A DNA stretch of 64,000 nt from Methanococcoides methylutens MM1 (GCF_000970325.1 NZ_CP009518.1:434001-498000); one strand, 5' to 3'; shown: positions 38,866 to 48,563, counted from the stretch's first letter. The notes: generated from the sequence alone by a model not told the origin. Made by a program: numbers and translations.

Positions 38866-40365
38866 ATGTCTGAAGAAAAACCAGCCGGTGTAGACTGGCA
38901 ACATGCGGAACAGTGTTCCAAGGTTGTCTGTGAAGCCGGTGAACTCGAACGATCGATCGACTGGAAACAGGGACTGGCTATTGCTATTGGTGTACCATTA
39001 TTGATCTTGCCATCCATTGGTTATTTTGCTAGTTATCTATGGTCATTTGCTATTATTGTATGGGGTCTCTCCGTTTTCCAGGGATTTATGCAGAACCTCG
39101 CTTATGGTGAACTTGCAACAACTTTCCCTAATGCATCCGGTCTGCCTGGATTTGCGCAGAACGTTTTCAAGTCACCTAACCACGAAGGTAAATACGACAA
39201 GGGTAAATTGATTGGTGGATTCAGTGCATGGAGTTACTGGTTCGCATGGAACCCTGTACTTGCAATCTTTGCAATTCTTGTAGGTTTCTATCTCCACAGT
39301 CTCTTCCCATCCCTTGCAGCATCTTTCAGCCAGTACCAGCTCTCACTTGCAGCAGGTATTGTGATCTTCGGTGGACTTATACTCGTAAACTACCGTGGTC
39401 TTTCAAGTGGTGCACTTGTGGGCTACATCCTTGCAGCATTCTCACTTATCCCAATGGCAATCATTGTACTGGCACCTTATGCAACAGGTGACTTCTCAAT
39501 GGCTAATGTCACCGGCACATGGCTTCCAACTGACTGGGCATGGGATGTGAACCACATATTGATCCTGCTCGGTATCTTTGCAATGGCACAGTGGAGTGCT
39601 TGTGCATGGGAAACTGCAGCTATCTATGGTCCTGAATACAAGAACCCAGGTTCCGATGTACCAAAGGCACTGTTCTCCTGTGGTGCTATCTGTCTGGTAG
39701 CTTACATCCTTGTACAGATGACCGTTACAGGTGTAATTGGTATCGATGGAATTGCCGCTGCACCAATTGACCCAATGCTCCCTGTCGCTCAGGCAGCACT
39801 TGGTGATGTCGGTTCAACAATCGCTATTGTAATGCTCATTGCAGCAATGGTCCTGATCATCCAGACTGCATACCTTGGTTCCTCAAGGGCAATGCACTCA
39901 ATGGCAACTGAAGGAAACCTTCCTAAAGTACTGGCAAAGACAAACGCACACGGAACTCCAATACTCGCAATGGTCATTATCGGTGTATTCAACCTGATCC
40001 TGATCTCAATGGGTACTCCATCAGCTATCCTTGCTGCATCAGCAATCGGATATGTTTGTGCAAACGGTATCAGCCTTTTCGCATACGTCAAGGCAAAATC
40101 AAGGCCTGACCTTGCTGGTCTCGAGAGGCCATTCAAGGCACCAGCCGGATGGAAGAACGTCGCACTGCTCTTCGGTCTCTTCAATATCCCACTTTGTCTG
40201 GTAGGTATCATCTACCTCAACAGTGTCGAAGGAAGCTGGTTCTCAACCATTGTCGGTATTTGTGTACTCGGTCTGTACGTGCCACTATGGTTCTACTCAC
40301 AGCACGAGGCTCATGTCGATAAGATCGCTGCTGTAGGTCTGGTATCCAGTATCGAGAAGAAGTAA
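38866..40365 (+). CDS. APC-superfamily permease, probable methylamine transporter
   Basis: 499 residues, about twelve membrane helices, amino acid/polyamine permease type (first helices: GLAIAIGVPLLILPSIGYF; later NYRGLSSGALVGYILAAFSLIPMAII). Methanosarcina MtmP/MttP, encoded with methylamine methyltransferases, belong to this type, and the position after mtbB points to dimethylamine or general methylamine uptake (inference). The N-terminal soluble stretch is Cys/His-containing (QHAEQCSKVVCEAGE). AAAGGAGTGTGATGG precedes ATG 38866, a full-length SD. Confidence 0.82.
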   Translation: MSEEKPAGVDWQHAEQCSKVVCEAGELERSIDWKQGLAIAIGVPLLILPSIGYFASYLWSFAIIVWGLSVFQGFMQNLAYGELATTFPNASGLPGFAQNVFKSPNHEGKYDKGKLIGGFSAWSYWFAWNPVLAIFAILVGFYLHSLFPSLAASFSQYQLSLAAGIVIFGGLILVNYRGLSSGALVGYILAAFSLIPMAIIVLAPYATGDFSMANVTGTWLPTDWAWDVNHILILLGIFAMAQWSACAWETAAIYGPEYKNPGSDVPKALFSCGAICLVAYILVQMTVTGVIGIDGIAAAPIDPMLPVAQAALGDVGSTIAIVMLIAAMVLIIQTAYLGSSRAMHSMATEGNLPKVLAKTNAHGTPILAMVIIGVFNLILISMGTPSAILAASAIGYVCANGISLFAYVKAKSRPDLAGLERPFKAPAGWKNVALLFGLFNIPLCLVGIIYLNSVEGSWFSTIVGICVLGLYVPLWFYSQHEAHVDKIAAVGLVSSIEKK

Positions 40366-40387
40366 ATGGAAAACAACTCCTCTATTT

Positions 40388-40422
40388 GAAAGGTTCCCGG
40401 ATGTCGGGTTCCTTTCTTTTTT
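40388..40422 (+). terminator. Hairpin terminator after the permease
   Basis: AAAGG-TT-CCCG pairs with CGGG-TT-CCTTT around GATGT (40389-40415), followed by CTTTTTT. Confidence 0.7.
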
Positions 40423-40483
40423 GGTTTAAAAATATAAGACTTTTATTTAAAATTTAATTAGTATTCATAATGGGGTAGGCGCT

Positions 40484-41380
40484 ATGCAAGGGATCATTAA
40501 TTTACCGGGTCAACAGGGGGAAATGCCCGAGGTGACATTTGTCTGGAGGTCTGAATATGGGTGGCCACTGGACTCTGTATCTGATAATGTCTCCACTTTT
40601 GGTTATGAGCCTGATGATTTTCTGGTCTATGGTCTGTCCTATGAAGATATAATTCATCCTGCTGACCTTGAGAAGGTCAGGAAGGTCCTTCAGGAGTATT
40701 CAGGAACTCCCGGGGAAGATCTTGTACAGGAATACAGGATATTGAATGCAGATGGTGATGCCAGGTGGGTACGTGAAAATACGCAGATCATCTATGGTGA
40801 AGATGGTCTTATGCAATGCCTGAGGGCAAAGATCGTTGATATCAACGATGAGAAAAAACATGATGATTTTATGTTCATTCAGGACGAGTTGGGCAGTCAT
40901 CTCAGCTGGCCTGTTAATCTGGAGGACTCAACGGATGTCCTTCTTGAGCTGACAACTCAACTTGATGCAATAGATATATGTGCTCTGTATGTGGTTGACG
41001 AGGTTACCGGTGGTCTGGTACTTGTGAACCATAAGGGACTTTCAAGTGAGTTTGTGAAAAGTGTCTCCTATTTTGGTGCTGATTCAAGCCAGGTGAACTT
41101 TGCGAAGAGGGGTTTCCCTGTTTATAAGCACTATTCGGAGATCTATCCATTCATTACGGGTCCCGTTATGCAGGATGAGGGCCTGCAGGGGACAGCTATC
41201 ATTCCGGTTCACCATGAACGCCACTTTGTGGGATTGCTGATCGCATCTTCATCTTCGGAATTTATTATCCCTGAGGGTGATCGTGACAGTCTTGAGGTCA
41301 TAAAATCTCTGGCAGGTCTTATGATCAGTAATATGACCATGTCTGTGATGAGTGACAGTATGCATTACAGTATGGCATAA
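40484..41380 (+). CDS. PAS-GAF protein without kinase domain
   Basis: 298 residues. PAS domain (about 15-125; VTFVWRSEYGWPLDSVSDNVSTFGY, EDIIHPADLEKVRKVL, EYRILNADGDARWVRE) and a GAF domain (about 140-285; ALYVVDEVTGGLVLVNHKG, VGLLIASSSSEF). No histidine-kinase, HTH or cyclase part. The PAS closely resembles that of the Cache kinase at 33000-35519 (WR.E.GWP...VS.N.S.FGY; D-I-x-HP-x-DL). With the receiver encoded 59 bases downstream it may form a sensory module needing a kinase in trans. Confidence 0.82.
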   Translation: MQGIINLPGQQGEMPEVTFVWRSEYGWPLDSVSDNVSTFGYEPDDFLVYGLSYEDIIHPADLEKVRKVLQEYSGTPGEDLVQEYRILNADGDARWVRENTQIIYGEDGLMQCLRAKIVDINDEKKHDDFMFIQDELGSHLSWPVNLEDSTDVLLELTTQLDAIDICALYVVDEVTGGLVLVNHKGLSSEFVKSVSYFGADSSQVNFAKRGFPVYKHYSEIYPFITGPVMQDEGLQGTAIIPVHHERHFVGLLIASSSSEFIIPEGDRDSLEVIKSLAGLMISNMTMSVMSDSMHYSMA

Positions 41381-41439
41381 ATGATATTTGGGGAACGGGT
41401 ACGAGAACATGTCCTTTGGGGATGATCTGGATAATTAAT

Positions 41440-41844
41440 ATGAAAAACAAAAAGATAGTCGTTGTTGAAGATGAACTGATCGTCGGAATGATGATCAAAC
41501 TAAAGCTTGAGAAAATGGGTTATACTGTAGCAGGTATCGCTTCAAGGGGGAAGGATGCCATTTCCATGGTGAAGTCGATCCAGCCTAGCCTTATTCTTAT
41601 GGATATAAGGTTAAAAGGCGGCATCGATGGCATTGATACTGCTAAGATGATCCGCAAGGCATACAGCATTCCAATAGTGTTCATTACAGCGGACTCCTCC
41701 AAAGAGACCCGCGAGAGGGCGGATCTGGTAGGGCATCAGGGTTACCTGACAAAGCCCTTTATGGATGAGGATCTGGGAAATATCGTTCATTCTGTGTTTT
41801 ACAACTCCGTGGGGAAAGCAAGAGAGGTCAATGTTCTGGCTTGA
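41440..41844 (+). CDS. Stand-alone response-regulator receiver, paralogue of 32585-32989
   Basis: 134 residues, one REC domain: VVEDEL, phospho-acceptor in LILMDIRLKG, FITADSS, YLTKPFMD. No output domain. Same length as the receiver next to the Cache kinase and clearly related (GY.V..IAS.GK.AIS; P.L.LMDI.LKG..DG...A..IR). ATG 41440 chosen by alignment with that receiver; the frame is open from TTG 41416. Confidence 0.87.
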   Translation: MKNKKIVVVEDELIVGMMIKLKLEKMGYTVAGIASRGKDAISMVKSIQPSLILMDIRLKGGIDGIDTAKMIRKAYSIPIVFITADSSKETRERADLVGHQGYLTKPFMDEDLGNIVHSVFYNSVGKAREVNVLA

Positions 41845-42171
41845 TCTGGGTTCAAGTCATATTATGCCTTCTCTTTCTTTTTCTGCAACCTTTTTTTATT
41901 TTTTACATCTCTTCTCATTTTCTGCACATATGGGGGTGCAAATCGTTTTTGTTGTATTTTTCCCAATAGTGACATTTGCCTTTCGGGTCTTCTTTTTTTT
42001 GGTCTTTAAAGGTATTGTCCTCACGTTCTATGGTAATCTATATATACTACCTCATCTTTTAGGAAAAAACACTTACAATTAAGAAAAACGAGTCGCGGTT
42101 TGTGTATATACGATACCGGTTGACTTCTCAACCTCTATCGCATGCTTAACCCCCTCATTGAGCGTGAAAAT

Positions 42172-42348
42172 ATGGTAGAAATGGAAGATGTTATTATCGG
42201 AGCTTTTGCATTTGCAGGAATTGCAACACTTATGCTTTATGTGATCACCAATCCTGGTGGCATGATCCCCTTCAACCTTCATGATGTTGCAGTTGGTTCT
42301 TTCGTAGTCTTTGCACTGAGCAAAGTGTCATTCCTTTCAAGTCTTTGA
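42172..42348 (+). CDS. Small two-helix membrane protein, unrecognised
   Basis: 58 residues from ATG 42172 (68 from ATG 42142). Two hydrophobic helices (VIIGAFAFAGIATLMLYVI and VAVGSFVVFALSKVSFL) around a short NPGGMIPFN loop. A TATA-like CTATATATACT lies near 42038-42048. No family recognised. The gap 41845-42141 before it is T-rich and otherwise empty. Confidence 0.55.
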   Translation: MVEMEDVIIGAFAFAGIATLMLYVITNPGGMIPFNLHDVAVGSFVVFALSKVSFLSSL

Positions 42349-42552
42349 TGGTGATGTGTTTTCTCCATATTTTTAGTATGGGTGCAAGGCTAAACCATCA
42401 TATATTTTCTTCTTTTGACAATATTAAAATTAATTCTCTTTATGCAATGATTCTTCTTTTTGTTCGTTCTTTATCTTGACCGTTATTATGAACGTTAAAT
42501 TTAAGTTCTATTTTCTTATTGTGTTGAATAGTCAGTTTCTGGAGGTTTTGTT

Positions 42553-42705
42553 GTGAGTATGAATTGTTGTGATGTCTGCAAGGTCTATGATGAATGTTCA
42601 AAGCTAGGGCTCAAGGATACTGTGGATGACCTGAAGGATAAGAGGCTGGCAGCTTGTTTATATGCCTGTGAGCGGCAATATCAGAAGGTTGTTGACGAGG
42701 AATAA
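42553..42705 (+). CDS. 50-residue Cys-rich protein
   Basis: GTG 42553 has GGAGG (42541-42545) seven bases upstream; ATG 42559 is an alternative. The peptide has CCDVC...DEC near the start and CLYAC near the end, a cysteine spacing suited to a zinc or Fe-S site, around a charged helix (LKDTVDDLKDKRLAA). It is too ordered and SD-positioned to be chance, but I do not recognise the family. Confidence 0.65.
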   Translation: MSMNCCDVCKVYDECSKLGLKDTVDDLKDKRLAACLYACERQYQKVVDEE

Positions 42706-42873
42706 CAATTTCTGTTGTGGGACTTCAGGTTTGTTTTTATCCTCTTCTTGATTTGTCTTGTTCAACAACTGCAGTCTATTTTCTTGGGGTTTTTCTCATA
42801 ACGACTAGGATGCGGTCGCCCCTTCCCCGCCTCCTCGTAGTATCAATTGGCTTATTGTATCTTATCTGCCCGT

Positions 42874-43128
42874 TTAATCACTCATATGCCAGAAGATCGC
42901 AATTCCAATTATTGCTCCGATTACTGCACCTATGACCACGTAATTGAAAGATGCTTGTGCTATTGATATTATAGCTTCGTCTGCGCCGGCTAGGTCTGAT
43001 CCTCTTGTCATGACTGTGCCTAATGGCAGTTTACCCATTCCTGGAGCTTCCGGTCTTAAAATATATCCAATTATTGCGCCTATCATTGTTCCTGCTGTAG
43101 GCAGGTATTTTGCTTTCTTTTCATCCAT
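42874..43128 (-). CDS. Small membrane protein with glycine-zipper helices
   Basis: 84 residues, two hydrophobic Gly-rich helices (AGTMIGAIIGYIL; YVVIGAVIGAIIGIAIFW) joined by a polar loop. The GxxxG spacing suggests helix packing or oligomerisation. AGAGAG precedes ATG 43128. No family recognised. Confidence 0.6.
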   Translation of the reverse strand: MDEKKAKYLPTAGTMIGAIIGYILRPEAPGMGKLPLGTVMTRGSDLAGADEAIISIAQASFNYVVIGAVIGAIIGIAIFWHMSD

Positions 43129-43322
43129 TGTATCTCTCTTTCGATCCCGTATTTCTATAAGTTCCTTTGCAAATATCGTACTTGTGCGTTAAATAGATTT
43201 TTGCTATTGTGATGGCCTGGGTAAATGTCTGGGTGGATTGCCTTCACAAAGGAATGGTCCAAACCGAAACGAAGCTAGATTGTTTTAATTACGTCAAAAA
43301 TAGATGATTATATTAGAAGAAT

Positions 43323-43400
43323 TGGTGCTCCGATGGGGATTCGAACCCCAGTCACAGGAGTGAGAGTCCTGTATGATTGGCCGTGCTACACTATCGGAGC
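43323..43400 (-). tRNA. tRNA-Glu (CTC)
   Basis: Minus strand: acceptor GCTCCGA/TCGGAGC, anticodon stem CAGGA/TCCTG around CTCTCAC (anticodon CTC), T-arm GGGGTTCGAATCCCC. ACCA is encoded (43323-43326 on the plus strand read TGGT). Confidence 0.95.
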
Positions 43401-43486
43401 ACACGGTTTTAGTGCTTTTCAGCACCCCCTAAAAGCAATCGATTATATTTATACCTATCGTTTAAAAAAGTAGTTGGAAGTTCGTT

Positions 43487-44734
43487 TTAAACGAACATTC
43501 CAAACGGTGAATTTACTTCTTCGTTCGATACGACCTTTTCGAACGCATCAAGAAGGTCTTTCATAGTGATCTTGTCGCCTCTTCTTCTGAGGACGAACAT
43601 GCCGGCTTCCTTAACTATTACGTTCAGGTCTGCGCCACTCAGGCCATCGGTCATGTTTGCGATCCTGGCAAGGTCGAGGTCTTCTTCAAGGTTCATCTTC
43701 CTTGTGTGGATCTTCAGGATCTCTTCCCTTGCTTTCTCATCAGGTAGTGGTACTTCGATGATACGGTCGAACCTTCCTGGTCTCAGGAGCGCGGGGTCAA
43801 GCAGGTCGATCCTGTTGGTGGCTGCAATTATCTTTACATTGCCACTGGGGTCGAATCCGTCCATCTCTGCCAGAAGTTGCAACATTGTTCTGTTGACTTC
43901 TGCAGATCCTGTTGTGCCGTCATGGGTACGCATTCCTCCCACTGCATCGATCTCATCTATGAACAATATTGATGGGGATTTCTCCCTTGCGAGCTGGAAT
44001 ACATCTTTGACAAGTCTTGCGCCTTCTCCGATGAATTTCTGCACAAGGTCGGATCCTGACATGCGAATAAATGTGGCGTTTGCCCTTGATGCAACTGCCT
44101 TTGCGATAAGTGTCTTTCCTGTTCCCGGGTTGCCGTACATGAGAACTCCGCTTGGGGGTTCTATTCCTATGTTCTCGAATAGTTCCGGTTCTGTCAGTGG
44201 CAGTTCAACTGACTCGATGACTTCCTTGAGGACTTCATCAAGACCGCCGATCATGTCATAGTCGATGCCAGGTGAATTAATAAGTTCCATGACCTGGGCG
44301 CGTACGTCAGCTGCCTTGCTGATCGTGGATATAATTGAAAATGCTGCATTAATGCTCACGCGCATGCCAGGTTCAACGGTACCTTCCATTCCTGGTGGCA
44401 TCCTTGTCATAACTTCCTGGTTGTTTCCATGCTGTCGCAGAAGCACCATGTCATCTTCCACTTCCATAACAGTTGCAATGAACAGTGGTGGTGTGGTGAG
44501 GTGGTCCAGCTGCTCTTTTAGTTTGTCTATCTCTGTAAGGTACTTGTTTGCCATCATGTTGGCTTCAAGTAACTTTGCCTTCATTGTTTCATTCTGGACC
44601 TTCAGGACCTCGTTCTCGTTGAGGATCGACTGGATGTCCATGTCTTCAACTTCTTCTGCCTCGCGGGTTATTTTATCGGAATTCATATCCGGTACATTGT
44701 TTCCCGTTGATGATCCTGCACTTACGTCGGTCAT
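43487..44734 (-). CDS. pan: Proteasome-activating nucleotidase PAN
   Basis: 415-residue AAA ATPase that unfolds substrates for the 20S proteasome. N-terminal coiled coil (about 30-80), OB domain (PPLFIATVMEVEDDMVLLRQHG), Walker A GNPGTGKT, Walker B in LFIDEIDAVGG, sensor/arginine-finger region RPGRFDRIIEVPLP. It ends in GMFV, so the proteasome-docking HbYX tail (usually with Tyr) reads M-F-V. Confidence 0.95.
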   Translation of the reverse strand: MTDVSAGSSTGNNVPDMNSDKITREAEEVEDMDIQSILNENEVLKVQNETMKAKLLEANMMANKYLTEIDKLKEQLDHLTTPPLFIATVMEVEDDMVLLRQHGNNQEVMTRMPPGMEGTVEPGMRVSINAAFSIISTISKAADVRAQVMELINSPGIDYDMIGGLDEVLKEVIESVELPLTEPELFENIGIEPPSGVLMYGNPGTGKTLIAKAVASRANATFIRMSGSDLVQKFIGEGARLVKDVFQLAREKSPSILFIDEIDAVGGMRTHDGTTGSAEVNRTMLQLLAEMDGFDPSGNVKIIAATNRIDLLDPALLRPGRFDRIIEVPLPDEKAREEILKIHTRKMNLEEDLDLARIANMTDGLSGADLNVIVKEAGMFVLRRRGDKITMKDLLDAFEKVVSNEEVNSPFGMFV

Positions 44735-45366
44735 GTTTCGTCCTTATAAACATCATGTGATATAAACTCAACTGAATGCGGCAAAAGATTTTCGTGCGGC
44801 AGTTATATTGTTCTCATTCTGTGGTTTGGTGGATGGTGATCCTTCTGTAAATACGCCGTTAATATTTGTCTGAAATTAATTAAAAGCTATATTTGCTGTT
44901 TTATTATAATTAAATCAATTATTATAAGATATTAAGCTATTTAATTGTATAAATACACTTTATTCTTGTTTTAATCTGATAATTACAAGAAAATAGGTCT
45001 GAAAACAAACCCCTTTGCTTCCACTGGAGTTTTTCATACGAAACACAATTTTCATTGTATTTCCTGTTTTTAGGTTGCAAATATGGCTAAAAAATTAAGC
45101 ATATATATCTGTTTGTTTCTAAAAAAAAGTGTTTTAAAGTCTTTATTTTTGAATAATACAGATAATGACATGTATTTAATAAAAACATTTATATATCATT
45201 AAGGATAATGGATGTATTGCAGTTCAAAGCAATTGTATGATACAAGAGCATATCAGTTGCATGAAGCTGTATTCACATAAAAGCTGAGCCATTATCTGAG
45301 GGGATGAATGGTTTGTGAATCCACCGATCTGAGGGGATGGATGGATCCGCTGCAGAGGCGCAAAAG
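44735..45366. other. 632-base AT-rich gap with promoter elements and a direct repeat
   Basis: No gene seen. It holds the divergent pan promoter and a TATA-like ATTTATATATC (about 45187-45197) that would give the next gene a leader of about 150 bases. Within that leader ATCTGAGGGGATG(A/G)ATGG occurs twice (45294-45311 and 45327-45344), 33 bases apart, one mismatch; each copy contains an SD-like GAGGGG followed by ATG. Confidence 0.5.
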
Positions 45367-46233
45367 ATGAAGATTCGGCTCGAAATAATCGATGACGAAG
45401 GAAAAGAGAACACCAGCATTGAATTTGCTGGTGAGAATGTAAAAGAACGGGTTATCAAGTTTATTGATACTTTGGAAGAGGTGCAACCTCGTTCGACCGG
45501 ATCTTCATCCGCAGCCCTGCGATCTGAGCAAAATGCTCAGCAATCTTTTTTACAACAGACTTCCGCGACAACAACTGTAAGTCCTGTTTCACAACCACAA
45601 CAGGTTGTACCACCACAGTATCCACCACAATACTGTTCTGTTCCTGTGATGCCAGTTCAACAGCAGGCGCAGCCAATCTACCAGTCCGTACAGGTGCCGG
45701 TACAGCAAACACAACAGTATCCGCAATACTATGTACCTGTGAATCAGCAAACGGTGAATCCGGCTGTGAATCCTGTGGTGAACCAGCCAGATGTCTATCA
45801 ACAAACTGCACAACCGCAACAGTCGCCGGTGTCTTCCGGAATGGTCTCTCCGTCAGTTCCTTCTCAGGGAGCTGTGACACAACAACAGGTTCCACAGGTT
45901 AACAACAACAATGTTTCTAATGTACCACTTCGCGACAAGGTAAGTAATTCAAAACTTACTATCAGTGAAAGGCTTGAACTTTTCCTGAAGTATGAACATC
46001 CTCGTGAATGGTCCACTTCACAGCAGATCCAGCAGAACTATGAGCGTGTCTATGGTGAGATCAAGCTAAGCACAGTTTCTACATATCTCTCCCGTATGTA
46101 TCGCAAGAACCTTCTGGAACGCCGTGGTAACCGCACACAGAGGGAGTATATCTATATCGCTGACATGGAAGATGTTGCCGGTCAGGCAGCTCCGCAGGGA
46201 TATGCACCTGTATGGCAGACGCAGAGGGTATGA
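45367..46233 (+). CDS. DNA-binding protein with long Q/P/N-rich linker and C-terminal winged helix
   Basis: 288 residues from ATG 45367 (GAGG at 45353-45356 upstream); ATG 45337 is an alternative. N-terminal 40 residues form a small alpha/beta region (KIRLEIIDDEGKENTSIEF). Residues about 50-195 are low complexity, dominated by Gln, Pro, Val, Asn and Tyr (QQTQQYPQYY, NPAVNPVVNQ). The C-terminal 80 residues are a winged helix (LTISERLELFLKYEHPREW, STVSTYLSRMYRKNLLERRG). Looks like a regulator with a prion-like disordered linker. Target unknown. Confidence 0.75.
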   Translation: MKIRLEIIDDEGKENTSIEFAGENVKERVIKFIDTLEEVQPRSTGSSSAALRSEQNAQQSFLQQTSATTTVSPVSQPQQVVPPQYPPQYCSVPVMPVQQQAQPIYQSVQVPVQQTQQYPQYYVPVNQQTVNPAVNPVVNQPDVYQQTAQPQQSPVSSGMVSPSVPSQGAVTQQQVPQVNNNNVSNVPLRDKVSNSKLTISERLELFLKYEHPREWSTSQQIQQNYERVYGEIKLSTVSTYLSRMYRKNLLERRGNRTQREYIYIADMEDVAGQAAPQGYAPVWQTQRV

Positions 46234-46263
46234 CTTTTAATTGTTCTGTGAGAATTGTTTCCT

Positions 46264-46474
46264 ATGGGATCGGGGAATGATGACCTTCAACTTGGTTCTC
46301 TATTGATCTTCATTGGTTCGTTTTCTTGTTTTTACAGGTATGGTAGTGACTGCCATGACCTCATCCGGATCCAGTGAGTTCGGAGGTCTTGTGATGATCG
46401 GTCTTATACCGTTCGCATTCGGCTCTTCTTCAGGGATTGCCAGTATCATGATGTGGTTCTTGCTGTTCTGGTGA
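46264..46474 (+). pseudogene. Frameshifted DUF131/TIGR00304-type small membrane protein
   Basis: Frame 1 from ATG 46264 reads LQLGSLLIFIGSF; frame 2 then continues FLVFTGMVVTAM...FGGLVMIGLIPFAFGSSSG...MMWFLLFW to TGA 46472-46474. Together they match the short archaeal DUF131 family (two helices joined by a GG-V-IGPIP-FG turn). The join falls in a T-rich stretch (TCGTTTTCTTGTTTTT): removing one T from the TTTT restores one frame. Real lesion or homopolymer sequence error. Confidence 0.55.
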
Positions 46475-46580
46475 TGGTGTGGATATGTGATCCTGTTTTT
46501 ATGTCCTGTTGTTCTGTGAAATGAGCCTCTGGTGCCGCACACATACGTTTATAGGTGTTCACAGACATATTCACAATTTG

Positions 46581-48563
46581 ATGGGCAGTTTTAAGCTTGT
46601 ATCTGAATATGAACCAAAAGGTGACCAGCCGGAAGCTATCCGGAAGCTGGTCGAGGGGCTTGATAATGGGTTGAAACATCAGGTCCTGCTTGGTGTAACC
46701 GGCTCCGGTAAGACATTCACAGTAGCCAATGTCATACAGAAGGTCCAGAAACCCACACTTGTGATCGCTCACAACAAGACTCTTGCAGCCCAGCTGTTCT
46801 CTGAGTTCAGGGAGTTCTTTCCTGATAACGCCGTTGAATATTTTGTCAGTTATTATGATTACTACCAGCCTGAGGCCTATATTCCCACTACTGATACGTA
46901 TATCGAGAAGGATTCCTCTGTGAACGAGGAGATCGACAGGCTCAGGCTTTCTGCCACAAAGTCACTTATAGAGCGCAGAGATGTTATTGTTGTTTCCAGT
47001 GTTTCAAGTATCTACAACATCGGTTCTCCTGAAGAATGGAGAAAAATGTCTGTAGTGTTGAAGCAGGGTGAGCAGATCGGTAGAAGTGAGTTGTTCGCAA
47101 GTCTCATCGACATCCAGTATGAGCGCAACGAAATGGATTATGCGAAAGGTACTTTCCGATCCAAGGGTGACACTGTGGAAGTGTTTCCTGCACAGGAGAA
47201 TCATGGAATACGCATTGAGCTGTTCGGGGATGAGATCGACAGGATCTCCTCTTTTGATCCGTTGACAGGCAAGACCCTGGGTGTTGTGAAAGAGGACAAC
47301 AGCATTGTCATCTATCCTGCAAAACATTTCATCATGCCTCAGGAAGAGATGGTAAAGGCACTCAATTCCATTGAGGAAGAGCTTGATGAGCAGGTCTCAA
47401 AGCTTGAGGCGGATAACAGGGTGCTTGAGGCCCAGCGGTTGTTGCAGCGTACGAACTTTGATATGGAGATGATCCGTGAGCTTGGATACTGCAGTGGTAT
47501 TGAGAACTATTCCCGTCACTTCGATGGTAGGAGTCCCGGAGATCCTCCGTCTTCCCTGCTTGAGTTCTTCCCTGATGATTTCCTGCTGGTCATCGATGAA
47601 TCTCATGTGACCATCCCGCAGATACGGGGTATGCACAATGGTGACCGCGCCAGGAAGGAATCCCTTATCAATTACGGTTTCAGGTTGCCTTCAGCTTTTG
47701 ACAACCGTCCTCTGAAGTATGATGAGTTCCATCGTTTGATAAACCAGGCGATATATGTGTCCGCAACACCTGCGGAATATGAGCTTGGCATAAGCAGTGC
47801 TGTCGTTGAGCAGATCATCAGGCCTACAGGTCTTGTGGATCCGGAGGTCTACGTACGCCCTGTTGAAGGGCAGATCGATGATCTTATCGGTGAGGTCAAT
47901 AAGGTCACAGAACGTGGCTATCGTACTCTTGTGACAACGCTGACCAAGCGCATGGCAGAGGACCTGACGGACTACTTGCTGGAGATGGGCATCCGGGTTC
48001 GTTACATGCATTCTGATATTGACACTCTCATGCGGGCGGAGATCATCCGTGACCTAAGGAAGGGTGAGTTCGATGTGCTTGTGGGTATCAACCTCCTGAG
48101 GGAAGGTCTTGACATCCCGGAGGTTGCTTTTGTTGCTATTCTTGATGCGGACAAGGAAGGTTTCCTGCGTTCGGAGAGGTCCCTGATACAGACCATCGGA
48201 AGGGCTTCCAGGAACTCTGAAGGATATGTTATCCTGTATGCCGACAATATGACCGGTTCCATGGCTGGTGCTCTTAAGGAATCTAACAGGAGGCGTGAGA
48301 TGCAGCTTGCGTATAACAGGGAGCACAATATAATTCCACAGACCATCAGGAAGGCTTTGCAGAAGGAACTTGTCGAGGCAGAGTATGAGGAAGTGAAGTC
48401 CGAGATCCTTGAGGTTGCCGAGGACCTATCTGATATGGAGCTTGCGGACATGATAATTGACCTTGAGGCGGAGATGCATTCTGCGGCTGCAAATCTCGAA
48501 TTTGAGAGGGCAGCGGCACTCCGGGATGAAATAAAGGAACTTCGAAGTACCTATTCTTTATAA
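46581..48563 (+). CDS. uvrB: Excinuclease ABC subunit B
   Basis: 660-residue nucleotide excision repair helicase-like damage verifier. Walker A GVTGSGKT (38-45), beta-hairpin [12 protein letters not shown] (about 95-105), helicase motifs ([23 protein letters not shown]) and the C-terminal UVR motif ([20 protein letters not shown]) that binds UvrC. ATG 46581 is set by the family N-terminus ([16 protein letters not shown]); a TATA box TTTATAGG about 27 bases upstream suggests a leaderless transcript. UvrB is of bacterial origin and shared by mesophilic methanogens. uvrA and uvrC are not in the window. Confidence 0.97.
   Translation: MGSFKLVSEYEPKGDQPEAIRKLVEGLDNGLKHQVLLGVTGSGKTFTVANVIQKVQKPTLVIAHNKTLAAQLFSEFREFFPDNAVEYFVSYYDYYQPEAYIPTTDTYIEKDSSVNEEIDRLRLSATKSLIERRDVIVVSSVSSIYNIGSPEEWRKMSVVLKQGEQIGRSELFASLIDIQYERNEMDYAKGTFRSKGDTVEVFPAQENHGIRIELFGDEIDRISSFDPLTGKTLGVVKEDNSIVIYPAKHFIMPQEEMVKALNSIEEELDEQVSKLEADNRVLEAQRLLQRTNFDMEMIRELGYCSGIENYSRHFDGRSPGDPPSSLLEFFPDDFLLVIDESHVTIPQIRGMHNGDRARKESLINYGFRLPSAFDNRPLKYDEFHRLINQAIYVSATPAEYELGISSAVVEQIIRPTGLVDPEVYVRPVEGQIDDLIGEVNKVTERGYRTLVTTLTKRMAEDLTDYLLEMGIRVRYMHSDIDTLMRAEIIRDLRKGEFDVLVGINLLREGLDIPEVAFVAILDADKEGFLRSERSLIQTIGRASRNSEGYVILYADNMTGSMAGALKESNRRREMQLAYNREHNIIPQTIRKALQKELVEAEYEEVKSEILEVAEDLSDMELADMIIDLEAEMHSAAANLEFERAAALRDEIKELRSTYSL

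Noticed and set aside
44735-45366. Gene in the gap between pan and the Q-rich protein
   Set aside because: AT-rich with frequent stops in all frames and no codon structure.
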